Shown: positions 7,447-15,811, numbered from the stretch's first letter. The stretch: DNA of 27,057 nt from Mesotoga sp. UBA6090 (GCF_002435945.1 NZ_DIXC01000048.1:1-27057); one strand, 5' to 3'. Notes: generated by a model from the sequence alone, not told the origin. Translations and numbers: made by a program.

Positions 7447-8988
7447 TCAACTCACCACCTGATTATCTAGATGCTCTTGTTTTCCGCTCAACGCTTTCTT
7501 CAGGATCTCGTCCTGGCGAGCTCCGCGTTTGAATTCTCCTACGACCTCTCCATCTGCTATCACAAGGATTCTGTCGGATACTCTCTGAACTTCCGGCACT
7601 TCAGAGGAAATAAAGATAACTGAGAAGCCGTTCTCGGCAAGCTCTCTTACAATCGAGTAGATCTCACTCTTTGCCTTCACATCGATTCCCTGAGTCGCCT
7701 CGTCCATGATCAGCAATTTTGGATTGGTCAGCAGCCACTTTGCAATTACGACTTTCTGCTGGTTGCCTCCGCTAAGAAACTTCGTCTGCTGATGTATCGA
7801 AGCAAGCCGGATGTTAAGCCTTTCCCTGTATTCATTCGCCTTAACATATTCTCTCTTCGTCAGGATCAATCCGGGCGTCGCAGTGAAATCGCTTATCGAA
7901 GGGAGAGTGATATTTTTGAAAACCTCGAAAAGCATTATGAGACCGTCGGATTTCCTGTCTTCGGGTATTAACGCTATCCCTGCATTTATGGCATCTACCG
8001 GCGAGTTTAGATTCACTCTCTTGCCCTCAACAGTTATCTCGCCGCTGTCTGCTTTCTCGGCACCGAAAATCGCCCTGGCCAGCTCCGTTTTTCCCGAGCC
8101 GGTGAGACCGGTAATTCCAAGCACTTCACCGGGATAGACTTCGAATGAGATATCCCTTACTCTAGGCAACTTTTGAATGTTCCTTACAGATATGACGGGT
8201 GGAAGGTCGTACTTTGCTGAACTCGAAATAACTTCGATGTCATGAAAGACTTCACCGACCATTAGATTGACGATCTCTTCTCTGTCAGTCTCAGCAGTAT
8301 TCAGAGTGGAGACCTTCCTGCCGTCTCTGAGGACTGTAATTCTATCGGTAATTCTGAAAACCTCTTCCAGAATATGGGTGATATACAGGATCGAAATTCC
8401 CTTGCTTCTAAGTTGAGAGATGATCTTGAAGAGATGATCGGCCTCTTCCTTCGAAAGCGAGGCCGTCGGCTCGTCCATGATCACAACCCTCGAATTCCTG
8501 GAAAGTGCCTTCATGATTTCCACAACCTTCTGCTGTGCCACCCCGAGCCTGAATATCTTCTCGTTCGGTGAGAGATCAAATCCATACGACTCACAAAGGC
8601 TGCGAAATCTCTTTCTCATCTTCTTTTCTGAAAGCAGGCCCGAGACCTGCATCTCGTCACCGAGGAATATGTTCTGCTCGACGGTGAATTTGGGAATGAG
8701 GCTCCTCTCCTGATAGATAACGCTTATTCCCTGCCTGAAAGATTCCGTTGGAGATGAGAAGCTGGTTTCCTTCCCGTCGTAGAGAATGGTCCCCGAATCT
8801 TTCTGATAAGCTCCTACAATGCATTTTGTGAGCGTCGACTTTCCCGATCCATTCTCTCCCAGAAGAGCGTGGACCTCCCCCTCTCTCACATCCATGTCTA
8901 CCTTGTCAAGAGCCTGAACACCGGGAAAGCTCTTGGATATTTCCTTCACTTCGAGAATCAGTCTAGAGCCGGCAGTGTCTCTATTCAA
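7447..8988 (-). CDS. Sugar ABC transporter ATP-binding protein (RbsA/MglA family, two NBDs)
   Basis: About 513 residues with two ABC cassettes. The first has Walker A GENGSGKST, a degenerate signature LGVAQQK and Walker B VVIMDEPTAS. The second has an intact Walker A GLTGSGKT, signature LSGGNQQK and Walker B LLIMDEATQGIDV. This is the layout of RbsA/MglA monosaccharide importers; in many relatives the second Walker A is degenerate, here it looks complete. The frame is open back to a GTG at 9021, but the TTG at 8988 has a GGGTGA ribosome binding site 5 nt upstream and gives the family's usual N-terminus (ILEVKEISKSFPGVQAL soon after the start). With that start it overlaps the end of the upstream gene by 8 bp. 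It powers the permease at 6496-7446. Confidence 0.93.
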   Translation of the reverse strand: MNRDTAGSRLILEVKEISKSFPGVQALDKVDMDVREGEVHALLGENGSGKSTLTKCIVGAYQKDSGTILYDGKETSFSSPTESFRQGISVIYQERSLIPKFTVEQNIFLGDEMQVSGLLSEKKMRKRFRSLCESYGFDLSPNEKIFRLGVAQQKVVEIMKALSRNSRVVIMDEPTASLSKEEADHLFKIISQLRSKGISILYITHILEEVFRITDRITVLRDGRKVSTLNTAETDREEIVNLMVGEVFHDIEVISSSAKYDLPPVISVRNIQKLPRVRDISFEVYPGEVLGITGLTGSGKTELARAIFGAEKADSGEITVEGKRVNLNSPVDAINAGIALIPEDRKSDGLIMLFEVFKNITLPSISDFTATPGLILTKREYVKANEYRERLNIRLASIHQQTKFLSGGNQQKVVIAKWLLTNPKLLIMDEATQGIDVKAKSEIYSIVRELAENGFSVIFISSEVPEVQRVSDRILVIADGEVVGEFKRGARQDEILKKALSGKQEHLDNQVVS

Positions 8989-10192
8989 CGCAATCACCCA
9001 CATACTCGAGAATTGCATCACTTATGTGTCTTATATCCCAGGAGAGAACAAACCCATCATGGCCTTTTCTAAGAGTTGCCTCTACATAATTCGTGACTTC
9101 CTCCAGGCCTACCGAACACACGGGGGGGAGATTGACCGCTTCAAAGCCGGGAAAGATCCTCGTTACTGGATTGAGATTCATCTGGTCGATCTTATTCAGC
9201 TCGAGTTCATAGTTCTTCTGATCGATGCCTTTCATTCTTACTTCTTCAAAGCTTTCAGGCAATACAAGGCCGGTCAGCTCTCCGATAATCTCGAGCGCTT
9301 CTCTCTCCGAAAGTTGTGAGGCGTGCTCCACGAGAATCTTTGCCAGAGAGAGAAGTTCCATCGGAAGTCCGGCCGGCCCCATTGTTTTACAGTAAACCAT
9401 CGGCTTCATCCAATCCACATGCCTGGATATCCTCTCGTAATCCTGCGAAACGAAATTTCGAAGCGAAGGGGAGAAAAGATCCACCCCCACTTCAAGGCCC
9501 AGATTTCTCGCCCTGTCGGCATATGAAGTTAACAGTTGGAGCACCGATGACTTTCTGAACTCGAGAAATTCCCCAGTAATTCTATAGAACTCTTTGAGAG
9601 TGTCGAGTACTTCGTCCATTCCCCCCTTCGAACCGAGCTTTTTCATAAAACCGTGAATAGCCTCCTCAAAGGCTGAACCCGTTGCGCTCGATCTCTCTTT
9701 GCAGGTGTCGCAGAAGCAGGTAAGCATCTCTCCTATCCCATTGGCCGGCGAAGGAAAACGGATCCTGTCGAGAAAGACACCGTCGAAGTCGGCAAGGCCA
9801 AGAATTTCTTCGAAGCGGCTTAGAAAAGCCTCCTCTTGCCTTACCTTGTTGGGGCAAAGAAATTTAAACTCCTCACCGCCCGCCTTTTGGGATTCCAGTA
9901 TCTCCGACCAACCGCTGTCTAACGTTCTGACGATTTTGAAGGCGTCCGTGTCGAAATCTGCTGGAGTGTCTGCAAGTATGGGATACCAGAGATGCGGAGA
10001 AATCCCAACATCTCTGCAAATCAAAACAAGCGAGGAAAGATATTTGGGCCGGACCGACCAGATAATGAGCTTTTGTAGTCCTGCCTTTTTTGCCTTCGAA
10101 AGTTTCTCTGTAAGGCTTCTGGAATTATCCCTGGAGAGCTCCTCATTTAAAAACAGCTGTGAGAGGATATTGATCTTACCTGCTTCAGACAT
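8981..10192 (-). CDS. Putative cytoplasmic TIM-barrel glycoside-hydrolase-like protein
   Basis: 403 residues with no signal peptide or membrane segment. The order of strands (LQKLIIWSVRPKYLSSL, GISPHLWYPILAD, FDGVFLDRIRFPSP, LGLEVGVDLFSPSLR, VDWMKPMVYCKTMG, GFVLSWDI) suggests a TIM barrel like those of putative glycoside hydrolases of the GHL/alpha-amylase-like superfamily. The FLDRIRFPSP strand and the DLFSP strand could carry catalytic acids. A CFCDTC motif (about residue 159) sits in the loop after the FLDRIRFP strand and may be structural or bind metal. The ATG at 10192 has an AGGAGGT 5 nt upstream. It lies inside a sugar ABC operon, between the binding protein (24 bp gap) and the ATPase (8 bp overlap), so it probably acts on the imported sugar. 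No characterised family is recognised with certainty. Confidence 0.7.
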   Translation of the reverse strand: MSEAGKINILSQLFLNEELSRDNSRSLTEKLSKAKKAGLQKLIIWSVRPKYLSSLVLICRDVGISPHLWYPILADTPADFDTDAFKIVRTLDSGWSEILESQKAGGEEFKFLCPNKVRQEEAFLSRFEEILGLADFDGVFLDRIRFPSPANGIGEMLTCFCDTCKERSSATGSAFEEAIHGFMKKLGSKGGMDEVLDTLKEFYRITGEFLEFRKSSVLQLLTSYADRARNLGLEVGVDLFSPSLRNFVSQDYERISRHVDWMKPMVYCKTMGPAGLPMELLSLAKILVEHASQLSEREALEIIGELTGLVLPESFEEVRMKGIDQKNYELELNKIDQMNLNPVTRIFPGFEAVNLPPVCSVGLEEVTNYVEATLRKGHDGFVLSWDIRHISDAILEYVGDCVE

Positions 10193-10216
10193 CAGCGACC
10201 TCCTGTCGTATTTCTC

Positions 10217-11143
10217 TTACATTTCCGGTTCGAAATCGGCCACGTTATCCTTTGTGACTATTACCTGCTGAATCTCAACGAACTTCGGCACTTCCTGGCC
10301 GGTCAGGTACAGATGGGCAGTCTCAACTGCTTTGTAGCCTTCTTCAATAACCGAGAAATACGTGGAAGCGTAAACGTCACCGGCTTCGATGTAAGGAACG
10401 AGCTCTTTCGCATACTCCAGGCCCAAAACCACTACGTCAGTGATCCCTCTCTCCTTGAGTGCCATCGATGCCGCTATAGCTCCCGACCACCACTGGCATG
10501 CGACGACGTCGACATTTCTGCTACTCTGAAGGAAAGCCTCCATGAATGCAAGTGTTCCTTCCTTTGTCCAGCCGTCGATAGGGCGCTTTTCAATTATGTT
10601 CCAGGAAGGATTTCTTTCAGCGACAGAGAGAAAACCCTCTTCTCTCATTCTCTGGGCAGTTGTACCGGGATTACCTTCTATAAGAATTATGTCGATATCG
10701 GCGTTCCCAAAGAGCTTCTCGACAAATTCTGCCTGGACTACCCCTGATCCTATCTCAGAACGACCTATGTGGCTAATGACACCTGGATACTTGCCTTCAG
10801 GATCTGTTCCGATACTGTTTGTGAATGTGATCAATGGAATTCCCGCTTCGTTGCAGCGAGTTACCGCAGTTCGAAGTGCCATGTTATCCGCCGCGCAAAG
10901 CAACACGAGATCCACACCTCTTGCGATGAAGTTCTCAACCTGAGACAGCTGCTTGCCTGCATCCCATTCTGCATCGGCATAGATCAGGTTAAGTCCAAAT
11001 TCCTGAGCGGCCGCATCCAACCCTACTCTCTGAACGCTGAAGAATTCAACGGTTCCGGGAAGCAAAACTGCAACGTCCGTCGCAAAGAGAATTCCTGCCA
11101 TTAGAACGAAGATCAAAGCTAGTAGAACAGTAATCTTTCTCAT
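10217..11143 (-). CDS. Ribose-type periplasmic sugar-binding protein (RbsB family)
   Basis: 308 residues, the normal length for a type I periplasmic binding protein (Peripla_BP_4). The signal peptide MRKITVLLALIFVLMAGILFA has no lipobox cysteine, so the product is probably soluble in the periplasm. Family landmarks are DVAVLLPGTVEFFSVQRVGL, ENFIARGVDLVLLCAADN (about residues 70-87), GIPLITFTNSIG (about 100-111) and the C-terminal ASTYFSVIEEGYKAVETAHLYLTG. AGGAGGAGGT precedes the ATG. It is the second gene of the operon, 28 bp after the ROK regulator. It captures the substrate for the 6496-8988 permease and ATPase pair. The sugar is not known. Confidence 0.93.
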   Translation of the reverse strand: MRKITVLLALIFVLMAGILFATDVAVLLPGTVEFFSVQRVGLDAAAQEFGLNLIYADAEWDAGKQLSQVENFIARGVDLVLLCAADNMALRTAVTRCNEAGIPLITFTNSIGTDPEGKYPGVISHIGRSEIGSGVVQAEFVEKLFGNADIDIILIEGNPGTTAQRMREEGFLSVAERNPSWNIIEKRPIDGWTKEGTLAFMEAFLQSSRNVDVVACQWWSGAIAASMALKERGITDVVVLGLEYAKELVPYIEAGDVYASTYFSVIEEGYKAVETAHLYLTGQEVPKFVEIQQVIVTKDNVADFEPEM

Positions 11144-11171
11144 AGGTACCTCCTCCTGTAGTGTCTTGCAT

Positions 11172-12338
11172 TCAAAATCCTGAAGTTCCCCCTAGAACCT
11201 CTTTAAGGAGCAATTCTTTCTGAGCAAAATAAGCTCCGCCAATGACAACACTGTAAGGCTCAAGAGCCGCTCTGACAAGCAGATCTGGTCTGTAAAGCTC
11301 TTCTGGAAGAACCTTCCTCAGAGTGCTGTCGATTATTGGGAAAATCCGATCATACTGGTTGAAGCCAATACCACCTCCTATCAGAAGTCTTGCTGGATCG
11401 AGAAGCATAATAGCATTGGCAAATGCAAGCGCAAGATGTTCGCAGCCTCCCGTAATTCTTTCAAGGATTCTCTCATCGGAGTCCATCTTCTCAAATAGGT
11501 CTTTTACGCTGAATTCCCAGCCGTTGTTCCTGCAGAAAGACTCTAGCGAATATCCCGAGAACCACTGTTCGAGTCTCCCAAATCCCGCATTCATCTTTGA
11601 TTCTGTAGACCAATCGGTGACAAATTCGCCGATTTCACCGGCTCCACCGACGGATCCTCTGTAAACCGAATCATTGATGACAATCCCTGAGCCGATACCG
11701 GTTCCAATCGAAACCAGGATCACATCATTGAACTGTCTTGCAGAACCGATCCATGACTCGCCGAAGGCGGCAAGTGTAACATCATTTTCGATCAGCGTCG
11801 AAATCCCGAACCTCTTCTCGACCGGAGTCTTGAGATCAAGATTCCCGATATCGAAGGAGGGCATGTATTTTATCTTCTGTGTAGCCCTGTCTACAGTACC
11901 GGGAATTCCTACAGAGATTCCCAGCACTTTCTCTTTTCCGACTTCCTCTATGTAACTCTCGAGTCTCTCATTCAACTCATCTACCAGACCCCTCTTGGTA
12001 CGAAGAAGGTCAGTGGTTATTGTGTCGCGTTTTAGGATATTTCCGTCGAGATCGATCAACGCGAAGATAGTCTTAGTTCCGCCTATGTCAACACTAAGTA
12101 CGTTTCTGTAGTCTTTTGCGAAAGAGATATTGATAGGTTTTCTGCCACCGGAAGCCTTGCTCTGTCCGAGACCGTTCTCTCTTACAACACCCTCTTCAAC
12201 CAGGTCGTTGACAATTGAAGATATAGTCGGTTTGCTAAGTCCGGTCAGTTTCGATATTTGGACTCGAGAAGTACTCTTTCTTTCTCTAATTATCCTCAGA
12301 ATCTCGCTCGTTCTGATCTCAGTAAGTTTCGATACCAC
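11172..12338 (-). CDS. ROK-family transcriptional repressor, first gene of the sugar operon
   Basis: A paralogue of the 642-1778 regulator with the same layout: winged helix-turn-helix (SRVQISKLTGLSKPTISSIV), then a ROK domain (VLSVDIGGTKTIFALIDLDG, IENDVTL, VSIGTGIGSGIVIN). The ROK zinc site is again missing (GEIGE for the His motif, AGFGRLEQW for the Cys loop). The frame is open to a GTG at 12419, but no ribosome binding site precedes it. The GTG at 12338 has GGAGG 5 nt upstream, and from there the N-terminus (VVSKLTEIRTSEILRII) aligns without gaps with the paralogue. The first 27 codons of the longer frame are therefore probably leader. It very likely represses its own operon in the absence of the sugar; the intact phosphate-loop-like DIGGT suggests sugar binding. 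Confidence 0.9.
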   Translation of the reverse strand: MVSKLTEIRTSEILRIIRERKSTSRVQISKLTGLSKPTISSIVNDLVEEGVVRENGLGQSKASGGRKPINISFAKDYRNVLSVDIGGTKTIFALIDLDGNILKRDTITTDLLRTKRGLVDELNERLESYIEEVGKEKVLGISVGIPGTVDRATQKIKYMPSFDIGNLDLKTPVEKRFGISTLIENDVTLAAFGESWIGSARQFNDVILVSIGTGIGSGIVINDSVYRGSVGGAGEIGEFVTDWSTESKMNAGFGRLEQWFSGYSLESFCRNNGWEFSVKDLFEKMDSDERILERITGGCEHLALAFANAIMLLDPARLLIGGGIGFNQYDRIFPIIDSTLRKVLPEELYRPDLLVRAALEPYSVVIGGAYFAQKELLLKEVLGGTSGF

Positions 12339-12437
12339 TTCTTCCTCCAGCTTCCTTCCTGTATTCTCTTCTCCTTCGATTCTCTGACTGACAACCAGGA
12401 GATTGCTCTCAGAAAACACCAGAAGGACATCATCTAA

Positions 12438-12478
12438 GTTGGTAAATAAAAAATACTAACTAATTCAATTTAATTATA
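12438..12478 (-). promoter_or_regulatory. Promoter -10 and candidate ROK operator of the 12338-6496 operon
   Basis: A TATAAT (minus strand, 12478-12473) is followed 12 bp downstream by a 23-bp element (12460-12438) with outer arms GTTAGTA and ACCAAC around an A/T-rich centre. The outer half-site equals that of the other ROK promoter (1819-1797, same 23-bp length). Position and similarity suggest repression by the first gene of the operon. A matching -35 is not obvious. Confidence 0.5.
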
Positions 12479-12904
12479 GTCCTCGGAGCGTCAATGCAAA
12501 AGGGCAAGCTGGCTCGATGGCGCCGACCCTACAAGCAGGATTTGACAACTAATCACTTTCCCTCTTCTCTCTTGAACCGTAATCGAGTGGTAGAAATGTT
12601 AGAGATGATTTCTCTATCCTCGAAAATAATCCCATCAACGCCGTCCTCCTGCAAATCTTCGATAACCTTGTACTTAAAGATGAAAGTGGATGAGTCTTGC
12701 ATCTTAGTTGGAGCCAAGACATGCACTTTGAGAGAATAATCTTGCTGTGAATCGAAAACTGAACGCGAAAGACTCTTCATTGTGGCAGCAATAATGCCAG
12801 AGGATGAGAACAATCCAAATAATCACCCCTAGACAATCGGAATCGGTCAGTATCGCCAGGAATTCAGTAAGGAAATAATGAATAGATTTTGTATACTCAT
12901 AATA
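12479..12904. other. Divergent intergenic region with one doubtful small ORF
   Basis: About 430 bp separate the leftward ROK operon from the rightward GntR operon. On the minus strand a TTG-initiated frame of 86 codons (12813-12553; VHVLAPTKMQDSS, EDLQEDGVDGIIFEDREI) has a GGGGTGA 9 nt before its start and fair composition, but no family resemblance. It could be a small gene, a relic or chance. Confidence 0.25.
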
Positions 12905-12927
12905 CATCATACATAATACGTATGATG
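12905..12927. promoter_or_regulatory. Candidate GntR operator upstream of the 12957 operon
   Basis: A perfect 8-bp inverted repeat, CATCATAC and GTATGATG, flanks the 7-bp spacer ATAATAC, 29 bp before the GntR start codon. A second CATAATAC lies just upstream (12898-12905), making a direct repeat with the centre of the palindrome. The place is right for autoregulation by the GntR protein encoded next to it. Confidence 0.5.
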
Positions 12928-12956
12928 ACTAGCATTTCTGGAGGTAGATCAAATTC

Positions 12957-13700
12957 ATGGCACGAAGAAAATCACTTTACGAGATCATATATTCTCAAAT
13001 AGAGAAAGAAGTCCAGAAGATGAGTGACGGGACGCAGCTTCCTTCAATAGAGAAACTCTGCGAGGATTACGGTGCAAGCAAGACCGTTCTTAGAGAAGTA
13101 ATAACGGCGCTGGAAAAGGACGGCCTTGTCGTAAGAAGGCAGGGTCTCGGAACCTTTGTTGTTAAGGACAGCGGGCTTGTACATACGGGGATTGAATACT
13201 TGAGAGGTCTGACGAGAATCATCTCCAGCTCTGGAAAGAGTGCCGAGCTGATCTATGACAAATTCCGAGTAGTCAAGGCCGATCGAAGGCTGGCAGAAAA
13301 GTTGGAGATGCCTGAAAATGAGAGTCTTGTGCTGACGGAGAGGGTCTATGCGGCCGACGGTATCCCGGCGATATTCGCCAGAACTTACATAGCATCCGAG
13401 AGAATACCGGGAAAAACGGAGGCCCTGCTAAAGACGCTTGAAGGAAGGAAGGCAAAGGAGCTGGTTCTATTTGATCTTCTGGAAGAAAACTTCAAGGATC
13501 CCATCAGATACGCAATTGCCGAAATAGAATCGAGACTCGTCGACGAAGAGTTGGCCGGACTTCTTGAAATGAGATCTGGCGAATCAATAGTGTTGCTGAA
13601 GGAAGTTCACAGGGACATCAAGAACATTCCGATGCTCTACTCGGAGGATTTCATAAACACGGCGGTGTTCAGAATACACGTTCTCAGAAAGAAGATTTGA
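12957..13700 (+). CDS. GntR-family regulator, HutC subfamily
   Basis: 247 residues. The N-terminal winged helix (residues about 5-72: YEIIYSQIEKEV, LPSIEKLCEDYGASKTVLREV, DGLVVRRQGLGTFV) is a standard GntR domain. The C-terminal part (about 85-245; SLVLTERVYAADGIPAIFARTYI, YSEDFINTAVFRIHVLRKK) is a UTRA effector-binding domain as in HutC/FarR/YvoA. UTRA domains sense small metabolites such as sugar phosphates, histidine-related compounds or nucleosides. GGAGGT lies 11 nt before the ATG. It is the first gene of a plus-strand operon, 12 bp from the nucleoside phosphorylase, so its ligand is probably the transported compound or a product of that enzyme. Confidence 0.92.
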   Translation: MARRKSLYEIIYSQIEKEVQKMSDGTQLPSIEKLCEDYGASKTVLREVITALEKDGLVVRRQGLGTFVVKDSGLVHTGIEYLRGLTRIISSSGKSAELIYDKFRVVKADRRLAEKLEMPENESLVLTERVYAADGIPAIFARTYIASERIPGKTEALLKTLEGRKAKELVLFDLLEENFKDPIRYAIAEIESRLVDEELAGLLEMRSGESIVLLKEVHRDIKNIPMLYSEDFINTAVFRIHVLRKKI

Positions 13701-13712
13701 GGTGACATTATC

Positions 13713-14498
13713 ATGGAGGATTACAGAGAGCCGGTCGGACTTGAAGGAAAGTTTCAGTATCACATCGAGTGTCAGCCGGGAGACATAGCACCGGTAGTTA
13801 TCGTTCCGGGAGATCAGGGAAGAGTTGAGAAGATTGTCAGTAGACTTAGCAACACCAGAAAGATTGCGGAAAACAGGGGCCTTATCACCTATACAGGTGA
13901 GTTCAAAGGCAAACCGGTCTCCGTTACTTCTACCGGCATGGGTGGCCCTTCGGCAAGTATCGCATATGAAGAGCTTATCAATGTGGGGGCGAGGGTGCTG
14001 ATAAGGATAGGTAGCGTAGCCGGACTGCAAGAGTACGTAAATGAGGGGGATATCGTTGTGCCGTACGGTTGTGTACGTGATGATGGAGCTTCGAACTACT
14101 ACGTCCCGGAGAATTTTCCCGCAGTGCCTTCTCCAGATGTCTACTCGTCCCTGACGGCTTCGGCAAGAACTCTTGGAAGAAAGATCGTTACGGGAATCAA
14201 CTGGACCCATTCATGCTTCTACAAACGCGATCCCGAATATTTCCAGAGCTGGAGCGGAAGAAGAGTAGTCTCACTTGAGATGGAGGCTTCGGCTCTATTT
14301 GTGATCTCTTACCTGCGTGGCGTGAAGGCTGGATTCATCGGTGTATGTTATGCAAACAGATACAGGCAATCCGCCGGCTCAAAGGTAGATCTTTCCGTTA
14401 AGAATCCGAGGAGAAACCAAATCGAAGACTCAGTGAAAGATTCAATCGAAATCACCTTGACTGCAATAGAGAAAATGTACAGCGAAGATCTTGTATAA
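13713..14498 (+). CDS. Nucleoside phosphorylase, uridine-phosphorylase-like
   Basis: 261 residues of the PNP_UDP_1 family, which splits nucleosides with phosphate into base and pentose-1-phosphate. Visible motifs: PGDQGR (residues 32-37, phosphate loop), VTSTGMGGPSASIAYEEL (71-88), RIGS (98-101, phosphate arginine), DDGASNYY (123-130), and LEMEAS (188-193) holding the ribose-binding EME triad. After it, YANRYRQ (213-219) corresponds to the VNRTQQ segment of uridine phosphorylase rather than the VSDH of purine nucleoside phosphorylases. That points to a pyrimidine-type or atypical substrate. The GAGGTGA ribosome binding site overlaps the GntR stop. Placement between a regulator and a MalE-type binding protein suggests that a nucleoside or nucleoside-like glycoside is imported and phosphorolysed in the cytoplasm. 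Confidence 0.88.
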   Translation: MEDYREPVGLEGKFQYHIECQPGDIAPVVIVPGDQGRVEKIVSRLSNTRKIAENRGLITYTGEFKGKPVSVTSTGMGGPSASIAYEELINVGARVLIRIGSVAGLQEYVNEGDIVVPYGCVRDDGASNYYVPENFPAVPSPDVYSSLTASARTLGRKIVTGINWTHSCFYKRDPEYFQSWSGRRVVSLEMEASALFVISYLRGVKAGFIGVCYANRYRQSAGSKVDLSVKNPRRNQIEDSVKDSIEITLTAIEKMYSEDLV

Positions 14499-14519
14499 CG
14501 ACCAAAGGGAGGGGATTCT

Positions 14520-15800
14520 ATGAGAAACAGATTTCTGCTTTTTCTTGTTGTTCTCTTGACTGTTTCATGTTTCGCAGTTCCGCTTCAGCTCTCAAGTGAG
14601 GTTGGAATTCACACAGACGCGTGGAAGACCAGAATGGAGGGGTTTACAAAAGAGACCGGAATCGAAGTTGAGATTCAGCAGTTTCCTTATGCAAATTACC
14701 TTGATCAACTAATGCTCGGGTACACTTCCGGAAGGGTAGAGATAGACGTACCTTACATTTCTATGCTCTGGTACCCGGCTCTTTCGATTGGCGACTACAT
14801 CTACCCGATCAGCGATATTCCTGGATACGAGAAGATCAACGAGTCGGATATTCCGGGAATAAGAAACGCCAAGCTGAATGGCAAGACGTACATCGTACCC
14901 TACATGAACGAACTCGGAGGGATAATCTACAGGAAGGACCTTTTCGAAGACCCGACGGAAAAGGCTAATTTCATTGCCAAATACGGCTACGAACTTCAGC
15001 CGCCACAGACTCTAGAGCAGTACAGAGATATCGCAGAGTTTTTCAACAGGCCGCCGAGTCTTTACGGGGTAACTCTCATGGGAAGAAGAAGCATCTTCCT
15101 TGCGACCCACTTCATGCAAAGGCTGTGGGCAAAAGGTGGAGCATTGCTAGATTTGAACATGCGCCCGATCTTCAACTCCGAAGCCGGCATCGAGGCTCTA
15201 GAAGAAGTGAAGTACATGTTCCAGTTCGCCAATCCCGCTGCAATGAACTATGACTTCCAGGAAGCCCTGAATGAATTCATAAGTGGACGCAGCGCAATGG
15301 CAGAGGTTTGGACAACTGGAATGTTCTACGTCGAAGATGAATCGAGGTCGTCTGTAGTTGGCAAGGGTGGTTTCATCGGATTCCCGAGACCAGAAGAGAA
15401 ACTGGGAGAGAAACTTCCGATGCTCTACATTTCCTGGGGGTTCTCGGTCAGCAGCGGAGCTCGGGACAAGGAAGCGGCGTTGGAGTGGTTGCTTTATGTT
15501 ACAGAGACGCAGAACGAGGTTGAAGCAGCGCCTACGGGCAACATACCTGCACGGTTCTCGGCTCTCAACAGTCCCGCGCTTGCCGAGTCGTTCCCATGGA
15601 TCGGCGATTTCGCTGCCGCTATGGAAAACTGTATCCCGACGCCTATGGTACCTTTGATTCCCGAAGGCGGAAGCATTGTGAGCGGCATAATAGCTCCGGC
15701 GGTTTCGGAATTCTTGGCGGGAACGAAAACTGCCGAACAGGCTTTGAATGATGCAGTTAAGGAAGTTGACAGACTTATGAGAGACGGAGGCTACTATTGA
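14520..15800 (+). CDS. ABC transporter family 1 solute-binding protein
   Basis: 426 residues, the standard length of MalE-like carbohydrate-binding proteins. The N-terminus MRNRFLLFLVVLLTVSCFA is a signal peptide; the TVSC does not fit a good lipobox. Landmarks are WKTRMEGFTKETGIEVEIQQF (about 35-55), GKTYIVPYMNELGGIIYRKDLF (about 120-141), RSAMAEVWTTGMFYV (about 257-271) and a C-terminal AVKEVDRLMRDGGYY. GGGAGGGG precedes the ATG. It starts 21 bp after the phosphorylase gene and is followed by two permease genes, separated from them by a hairpin that may keep binding-protein levels higher. The ligand is unknown; context suggests a nucleoside or sugar. Confidence 0.92.
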   Translation: MRNRFLLFLVVLLTVSCFAVPLQLSSEVGIHTDAWKTRMEGFTKETGIEVEIQQFPYANYLDQLMLGYTSGRVEIDVPYISMLWYPALSIGDYIYPISDIPGYEKINESDIPGIRNAKLNGKTYIVPYMNELGGIIYRKDLFEDPTEKANFIAKYGYELQPPQTLEQYRDIAEFFNRPPSLYGVTLMGRRSIFLATHFMQRLWAKGGALLDLNMRPIFNSEAGIEALEEVKYMFQFANPAAMNYDFQEALNEFISGRSAMAEVWTTGMFYVEDESRSSVVGKGGFIGFPRPEEKLGEKLPMLYISWGFSVSSGARDKEAALEWLLYVTETQNEVEAAPTGNIPARFSALNSPALAESFPWIGDFAAAMENCIPTPMVPLIPEGGSIVSGIIAPAVSEFLAGTKTAEQALNDAVKEVDRLMRDGGYY

Positions 15801-15811
15801 TTTGATACGGG

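Noticed and set aside
12473..12490. TTGACG ahead of the TATAAT of the ROK operon as a -35 box
   Set aside because: The spacing is only about 10 bp, too short for a sigma-70 promoter.
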